A stretch of 64,000 nucleotides of DNA, taken from the NCBI RefSeq assembly GCF_009910675.1, contig NZ_RSEJ01000017.1, positions 59,760 through 123,759 of the forward strand, given 5' to 3'. Below the pieces are notes generated by a model. That model was not told the origin of the DNA and did not search any database. It saw nothing but the letters and a program-made list of their open reading frames with translations. Below, in pieces: positions 59,369 through 64,000 of this stretch (the first letter of the stretch is position 1; every line of letters begins with the position of its first letter). The position numbers and the translations under genes are program-made. This stretch comes from Photobacterium alginatilyticum (GTDB lineage Bacteria > Pseudomonadota > Gammaproteobacteria > Enterobacterales > Vibrionaceae).

Positions 59369-61006
59369 CTAGCCTATCTTAAAGCGGTTAATCATCCTCA
59401 TAAGATCCACTGAGACCTGGCTCAATTCCTCACTGGCACTGGCCATCTGTGCTGATTCCTGGGAAACAGACATCGACATATCTTTCAGGCTAACGACATT
59501 ACGATTGATGTCGTTCACCGTCAGGTTTTGCTCTTCTGTCGCCGTCGCAATGTGCTGGCTCATATCCTGAATAACCTGCACCTCGTCATTGATAGTATTT
59601 AGCGCTTCACCGGCAGATGCAGAAATCTTGGAGGCGTTCTCCGCCTTTTCGGCCCCTTTGCTCATTACTTTCACCGCATTTTCCGCACCACTCTGAAGCT
59701 TTTCGACGATATTCTGAATTTCCAGTGTCGACTCCTGGGTCCGCTGCGACAACGTTCGGACTTCATCGGCAACAACCGCAAAACCCCGGCCGGCTTCACC
59801 CGCACGGGCAGCCTCAATCGCGGCATTCAATGCCAATAAGTTGGTTTGCTCGGCAATACCGCGAATCACTTCTAAAACGGTATCGACATTTCGGCTATCC
59901 ACAGCTAACTGATCAACCACTTCACTGGCTTTACCGATATCTTCAGCCAACAGGTTAGCCTCAGAAATATTATTATTAATGATTTCCATACTACCCTGAG
60001 TCTCTTTAGCCGCCGAGATACTCGAATCATTGGCCTCTACTGTTCTCCTGCTTACCTCCTCGACGGTGGCCAGCATTTCTGTCATTGCCGCAGCAAGTTG
60101 CTCTACATCATTCTGCTGCTGATTCAAATTATCATCGACGGTATTAATCGACGAGGACATCTGGTGTGCCGACGTTGAGACCTGCTCACCGACTACACTG
60201 ATATTTTGCATAATGCTCTGTATGGAGCAGACAAACTGGTTGAAGTGACGGGCAAGATCAATCAGCTCTCGGGTCCCCTCTTCTTCCAACCTCTGCGTTA
60301 AGTCCCCTTCGCCCTTCGAGAGTGCTTCCATCGCATTGACGGTTCGTTTAAGCGGAGAAGTAATAGAGCGAATAAAGAAAGTTACGATCAGCGACAGTAC
60401 AGCAAGAATAATTGCAGCATTGATCATTGAAACGACTTCGGAACGATGAATATCGGCCTGCAACGCTTCCATGTTCATTCCACTACCCACTAACCATTGC
60501 CATGGTCCAAACTCTACAGCGTAACTGGTTTTCGGCTCCAGCAGATCTTTGTCATGGCTATTCGTCCAGACATAATCAACAAAACCGCCACCCTTACGTC
60601 CCTGAACATAGAGCTCCCGGACAAAACTGAACCCATTCGGGTCCTTGAGCCCCAAGGTGTTCTTGCCTACTAGTGACGGAACACCACTGGTCAGCTGGAC
60701 ACCCTGGTTATCACCGACAAAAATATAATTACCGTTATCGAAGCGCATCGCTGCTATCGCTTCCAATGCGGCTTCTTTGGCCTGCGGCTCCGTCAGTGCT
60801 CCAGATACACTAAGCCCATGATAGTGTTCTACAATACCCACGGCACTTTCTACCAGCGTTGCAACGCCTCGCTCATAGTTCTCCCGCATATGCTCACGCG
60901 TCTTCGCTGCATTGATCAATGTGCTGGTCACTAGACCGACGGCAAATAATGCGAGGATCACCCAAACACGCGTTGCGATAGTCACACTTGATAACTTGTT
61001 CTTCAT
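59369..61006 (-). CDS. Methyl-accepting chemotaxis protein (Cache sensor)
   Basis: A chemoreceptor of 545 residues. The start is ATG 61006, behind TAAGGAATAGTGTT; an ATG seven codons earlier has the ribosome site too close. Two membrane segments (about 12-32 and 192-212) enclose a single-Cache periplasmic sensor, with the typical [21 protein letters not shown] follows. The signalling hairpin is [20 protein letters not shown], then [15 protein letters not shown]. No C-terminal CheR/CheB tether is present. It is the last gene of an operon with a beta-propeller protein and a small protein. Confidence 0.93.
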   Translation of the reverse strand: MKNKLSSVTIATRVWVILALFAVGLVTSTLINAAKTREHMRENYERGVATLVESAVGIVEHYHGLSVSGALTEPQAKEAALEAIAAMRFDNGNYIFVGDNQGVQLTSGVPSLVGKNTLGLKDPNGFSFVRELYVQGRKGGGFVDYVWTNSHDKDLLEPKTSYAVEFGPWQWLVGSGMNMEALQADIHRSEVVSMINAAIILAVLSLIVTFFIRSITSPLKRTVNAMEALSKGEGDLTQRLEEEGTRELIDLARHFNQFVCSIQSIMQNISVVGEQVSTSAHQMSSSINTVDDNLNQQQNDVEQLAAAMTEMLATVEEVSRRTVEANDSSISAAKETQGSMEIINNNISEANLLAEDIGKASEVVDQLAVDSRNVDTVLEVIRGIAEQTNLLALNAAIEAARAGEAGRGFAVVADEVRTLSQRTQESTLEIQNIVEKLQSGAENAVKVMSKGAEKAENASKISASAGEALNTINDEVQVIQDMSQHIATATEEQNLTVNDINRNVVSLKDMSMSVSQESAQMASASEELSQVSVDLMRMINRFKIG

Positions 61007-61029
61007 AACACTATTCCTTATGGTCATCC

Positions 61030-61275
61030 CTAACGCTCATTAGGACCGGACACATGCTTGTCACCGAAACATCGGTGATGATGGCGATGCAATTCCTGCA
61101 GTTTCCTCTTACACGCATCAACATCCTCTTCCCCGGATAAATGGCTGATAACCTCATCAAACCTAAGCATTAATTGTTCCGAATGCTGGCGAGACTTCTC
61201 ACAAATGACATCCTCGGTCGAATTCTGCTTATGCTTCAGCCGTTTGTGTTGTGCACGCTTAAATACATTGCTCAT
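61030..61275 (-). CDS. Small charged protein between NHL and chemoreceptor genes (81 aa)
   Basis: An 81-residue protein, basic and histidine-rich: [36 protein letters not shown], and [16 protein letters not shown]. It is likely helical and cytosolic. Its start overlaps the stop of the NHL gene by 4 bp (ATGA), and its stop lies 23 bp before the chemoreceptor start, so it belongs to the same transcript. Two or three Cys and the His cluster could bind metal. No family recognised. Confidence 0.7.
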   Translation of the reverse strand: MSNVFKRAQHKRLKHKQNSTEDVICEKSRQHSEQLMLRFDEVISHLSGEEDVDACKRKLQELHRHHHRCFGDKHVSGPNER

Positions 61276-63368
61276 CCTGATACCTCCGCCAATTTCTTGT
61301 TCTTATCAAAGTGGTAAACATTGATTCGGTTCAAGGCGCAGTCCGGCAGGTACACCTTGCTGTTATTAACATGCAGCAGATACGGCATCCACAGCTGGCC
61401 TTTGCCCGGATCGGCACCAAAGCCACTGAAGCTGTCGACAAAATTTCCCTCAAGATCGAACACCTTTATTGAACGATTCACCAAATCGGAGATAAACAAA
61501 TGACCCGAGTCGTAGTCGATACTGGTCGGTAGCAAAAAGTTGTCGTTGCTGACACCGTATCCTTCCTGGCCGAAACTCCATTTCCACTGGTTATCAGCGT
61601 CATATACCTCGATGCGGTTATTGAACTGATCAGTGATATAGATAAGGCCATCTTGGGTAGCGGCAATATCGGACGGAGTATGAAACTCGCCATGTTCGGC
61701 TCCGAGCTTACCGAATACGCCGACTAAACCCGGCTCACCCTTATTGTCAATTCGCCAGCGTGAGATTCGGTGGTTACCCGAATCGGCAATGAGAATGTCA
61801 TTCGTTGCCGGATCTATCGTAATGCCCTGTGGTTTATTGAGCTGCGAGGGCTCGTCCCCCAACCCGCCAAAAAAGGTGTAAGGCACCAGCTCACCGATGC
61901 GGCTGTCATATTGAAGTAGAGAGACAATGCCGCTTAAATAGTTGCCCACAACTATCATCGGGACTTCATGGTCAACCTGTCCAGGTAAGGGCATCTTAGG
62001 CTTATAGGCCGCAATTCCCAGCGAGCCGGGCAACATCGGGAGGCTGACTGGCGATGCCGAGTCGGCCTCGCCGTTATCACTGGCCTGAAGCTGATAATTT
62101 CCGGCATCGACCATCCAAAGCAATGTCTTCGGGTCTTCAAACCTGTCATTCATAATCACCCTTAGCCACGTCTGCTGCCAGCGCTGAACCCACTCAGACT
62201 GGGCGGTCACCGCCAGGTTCAACCACGACGGCATACCGGCGGGCTGCATCGCTTTAAAAAACTGCTCCTGAAGGGAAAAATGGTGGGAAAGCCAATTTTC
62301 AATCAACGGATACTTTTGTCGATAGTGCTGATCATCAGGTTGAGTGATCCCCCCCGCCACTGCAGTGACAAAATGAAACTGACCGGGGCTCCCCCTATCA
62401 TCACCAACCGTTTTAACGACCCTGCTTTCACCGATATAGCTCTTACCGACAGACAGCTCACGGCAAGAAGGCAAGCTAACGTGATGAAGTTGAAGCGAGG
62501 CCAAAATGGGCTCGGTAATTAACAGCTGGTCCCTGTCGTTCATTTGAGTGATCTGAATAGGTGCAAAGAAGCCATCAAGCGTACCTTGCAGCTCTCCGTC
62601 TAGATCGTATATTGATATGGCATTAGCCTTTGCCCCCGGTATCAGGATCCGGTTTTGAATCACTGAGACATCTCGTGCCAGCTCAAGACCATCGATATAG
62701 CATTTACCATTGTCAGCAAAAGGTCGCCCTTTACCATGCCAATCACAACGGACGACCGTATCAAAACCGGTATTGGCGACATATAGGAATCCGTCAACAT
62801 CCATACTCAGACCCTGCGGCCACAGAAGATGAATAGGCTCCTTACCGCCTTCAATCTCATGAATGGATCTTAAGTACTGACCCGCTTCAGAGAAAATAGC
62901 CAGCCGACTGGCACCACCAGCTCCCTCATAAAACTCATCTGCCACACAGAGCTCGCCCTGATAGAATGCCAGACCATTGGGACCTTTTAAGTCGACTTCT
63001 GCTTCATTGCCAAATTGATGGATAGACTGAACAGAGAGGCTGGCATCGTAGTGTAAAATGTGGATTCGCTGATTACCGATATCACTGACATAGATCCAAT
63101 TTTTAGTCGGGTGAGCAAGCAAGCGAAATGGCATGTTGAACTGCTGAGGCCCTTTCCCCGTCGAACCAAACTGGGCCAGGACATAATTCAGCTCACTATC
63201 AAAAACCAGAATACGATTATGGGCAGTATCGGCAAGCCAGACATTACCAAAGTGATCCAGACAACTTCCTACTGGAGTGTTTAGCGATACATGACCTTCT
63301 ATCGGGCAAGGAAGTGCTGGCAGCTGTGCACCCACACTGCCAATATATGACTGAAATTCTATTCCCAT
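61272..63368 (-). CDS. NHL-repeat beta-propeller protein
   Basis: A large protein of 698 residues with no signal peptide. It contains many NHL blades of the form DTAHNRILVFDSELNYVLAQ, DIGNQRIHILHYDA, DSGNHRISRWRIDNKGEPG, and DQFNNRIEVYDADNQWKWSF, probably forming two propellers, one at each end. A central non-repeat segment at about residues 345-430 is helical (HYRQKYPLIENWLSHHFSLQ). NHL propellers are protein- or RNA-binding platforms. As first gene of the operon with an 81-residue protein and a chemoreceptor, it may feed a signal to the receptor. That role is inference. Confidence 0.85.
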   Translation of the reverse strand: MGIEFQSYIGSVGAQLPALPCPIEGHVSLNTPVGSCLDHFGNVWLADTAHNRILVFDSELNYVLAQFGSTGKGPQQFNMPFRLLAHPTKNWIYVSDIGNQRIHILHYDASLSVQSIHQFGNEAEVDLKGPNGLAFYQGELCVADEFYEGAGGASRLAIFSEAGQYLRSIHEIEGGKEPIHLLWPQGLSMDVDGFLYVANTGFDTVVRCDWHGKGRPFADNGKCYIDGLELARDVSVIQNRILIPGAKANAISIYDLDGELQGTLDGFFAPIQITQMNDRDQLLITEPILASLQLHHVSLPSCRELSVGKSYIGESRVVKTVGDDRGSPGQFHFVTAVAGGITQPDDQHYRQKYPLIENWLSHHFSLQEQFFKAMQPAGMPSWLNLAVTAQSEWVQRWQQTWLRVIMNDRFEDPKTLLWMVDAGNYQLQASDNGEADSASPVSLPMLPGSLGIAAYKPKMPLPGQVDHEVPMIVVGNYLSGIVSLLQYDSRIGELVPYTFFGGLGDEPSQLNKPQGITIDPATNDILIADSGNHRISRWRIDNKGEPGLVGVFGKLGAEHGEFHTPSDIAATQDGLIYITDQFNNRIEVYDADNQWKWSFGQEGYGVSNDNFLLPTSIDYDSGHLFISDLVNRSIKVFDLEGNFVDSFSGFGADPGKGQLWMPYLLHVNNSKVYLPDCALNRINVYHFDKNKKLAEVSG

Positions 63369-63852
63369 CTTCTAACCTACTGACTCTTTTATTAAAAGAA
63401 CACTTCTTATGTGTTTAATTACATAATAGGTAGCAATAGAAAGCTGGATCCCTATTTGAAATAACAATATTTATAAAGTTTGAACTAGCTCAACAATTGA
63501 ACAGCTTTGACTGAAAAGGAAATCATCATTTTCACGTTATACCCTGTGGGAATACAAGGTGTTTACTGAACGGTATAACAATAGGAGAGAAACAGCGTTG
63601 GCAAGCGCCAGACATGGCGAGAAAGAGTAAAGAGAAAGGAAGAATAAAAGAGGCTGCTATCCGCTTCATGCGCGACACCAACATAGCCCCCAAATCTGTT
63701 ACCAGACAGGTGCTGACTATGTCAGTGTAACGGTGAAGAAACGTAAGGCAAACGCTCTTTGTTAGGCAATTTGACGCTGTGGTTCAGGGAGTAATTCCGC
63801 AGCGATACGCTTGAGCAAGAATGTCTCACGCTCTATCGACATCCCTTTTTTA
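63369..63852. other. Intergenic region before the terminal insertion sequence
   Basis: About 480 bp with the NHL operon promoter on its left. The right half contains short broken ORFs without ribosome sites (for example at 63614-63730, plus strand, and 63762-63842, minus strand). The latter reads into the insertion-sequence end, which suggests a gene truncated by the insertion. No complete gene seen. Confidence 0.4.
63762..63842 (-). pseudogene. Possible 3' remnant of a gene cut by the terminal insertion sequence
   Basis: A minus-strand frame of 26 residues (ATG 63842, stop TAA 63762-63764, including ETFLLKRIAAELLPEPQRQI) remains open across the left end of the insertion sequence. It may be the C-terminal tail of an interrupted gene, perhaps another transposase. 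It is too short for a family call, and chance is possible. Confidence 0.25.
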
Positions 63853-64000
63853 TGGTTCTTCGCAGATTAGCGGGAACTGAAAACAAAAACGGTAGTAAGT
63901 GATATGGTTTAGTCGCCAAACAAAAACCTACACAAACTACCGTTTTCATGTCGAATAATACTTTCCTATCTTCCTTCTGGGAAGGCTTTCAGATTATAAA
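63853..64000 (+). mobile_element. Left end of an insertion sequence, probably ISL3 family (partial)
   Basis: At about 63853 the sequence GGTTCTTCGCAGATTAGCGG begins, resembling the terminal repeats of ISL3-family elements (GG-TCTTCG type). It is followed 95 bp later by the start of a transposase-like frame that runs off the window. Only the left end is visible, so the family call and exact boundary are tentative. Confidence 0.5.
63948..64000 (+). CDS. Transposase N-terminus (partial, runs off right edge)
   Basis: An ATG at 63948 opens a frame with 17 readable residues (SNNTFLSSFWEGFQII) before the window ends. Position just inside a terminal-repeat-like sequence suggests the transposase of an ISL3-type element. 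The protein family cannot be confirmed from this fragment. Confidence 0.45.
   Translation, partial: MSNNTFLSSFWEGFQII

Noticed and set aside
63614..63730. Plus-strand ORF of 38 codons near the right edge
   Set aside because: Basic composition is suggestive of a transposase remnant, but it is short, has no ribosome site and matches nothing I recognise.

Overview
The window is about 64 kb of chromosome from a marine gammaproteobacterium of the Vibrionaceae, most likely Photobacterium, Grimontia/Enterovibrio or a close relative. The evidence is family level. There is a VpsR-type regulator, a NADAR-RibA fusion of the Vibrio type, the divergent hdfR/maoP pair, a Vibrio-style chitinase, anaerobic nrdD/nrdG, and many small families common in Vibrionaceae (DUF2750, DUF3010, DUF3820, RRF-GI, Rof, HopJ-like). 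The layout is mostly ordinary chromosome, with a mobile element inside it, another at the right edge, and one AT-rich accessory island at about 43-49.5 kb.

Left part (1-13.4 kb): an oligosaccharide/peptide-type ABC importer (two permeases and a binding protein) sits behind two LacI-type palindromes. An intact ISAs1-family element (3732-4980, with 10-bp target duplication) lies upstream of it. Then come an MFS exporter, tRNA-Gly(TCC), a secreted GH18 chitinase, CheV and a membrane-anchored FMN glutamate-synthase-like enzyme. Middle-left (13.4-31 kb): a hybrid histidine kinase is divergent from a periplasmic binding protein. It is followed by NADAR-RibA, YjjG, BrnQ behind a valine-rich leader peptide with attenuator-like structures, HdfR/MaoP, an ATP-grasp ligase overlapping an N-formylglutamate-amidohydrolase/DUF1704 metallopeptidase fusion, an ScsA-B-D copper/thiol operon, a YbaK-family deacylase, an NlpC/P60 lipoprotein and a GNAT enzyme.

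Middle-right (31-43 kb): PlsC, a TetR repressor with two matching operators around an alpha/beta hydrolase, RarD, a MazG-like pyrophosphatase, a globin translationally coupled to a CREST-family (ceramidase-like) membrane hydrolase, NrdG/NrdD with tandem NrdR boxes and an FNR-like site, and a secreted endonuclease/phosphatase-family protein.

Accessory island (43.3-49.5 kb): a locus that looks like a divergent Fap-type functional-amyloid secretion system. It has two paralogous exported fibre-subunit-like proteins, a periplasmic C39 peptidase, two exported proteins with double-glycine motifs, a divergent outer-membrane beta-barrel protein and a VpsR-like regulator. This is the best candidate for an undescribed system. 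Right part (49.5-64 kb): two tandem exported RelA/SpoT-fold proteins, Rof, an L-cysteine desulfidase family protein, several small conserved proteins, a FAH-family hydrolase, YceI, and an operon joining an NHL beta-propeller, an 81-residue protein and a chemoreceptor. The window ends inside what looks like an ISL3-type insertion sequence. All function calls rest on motif recognition by eye; no database search or structure prediction was run.
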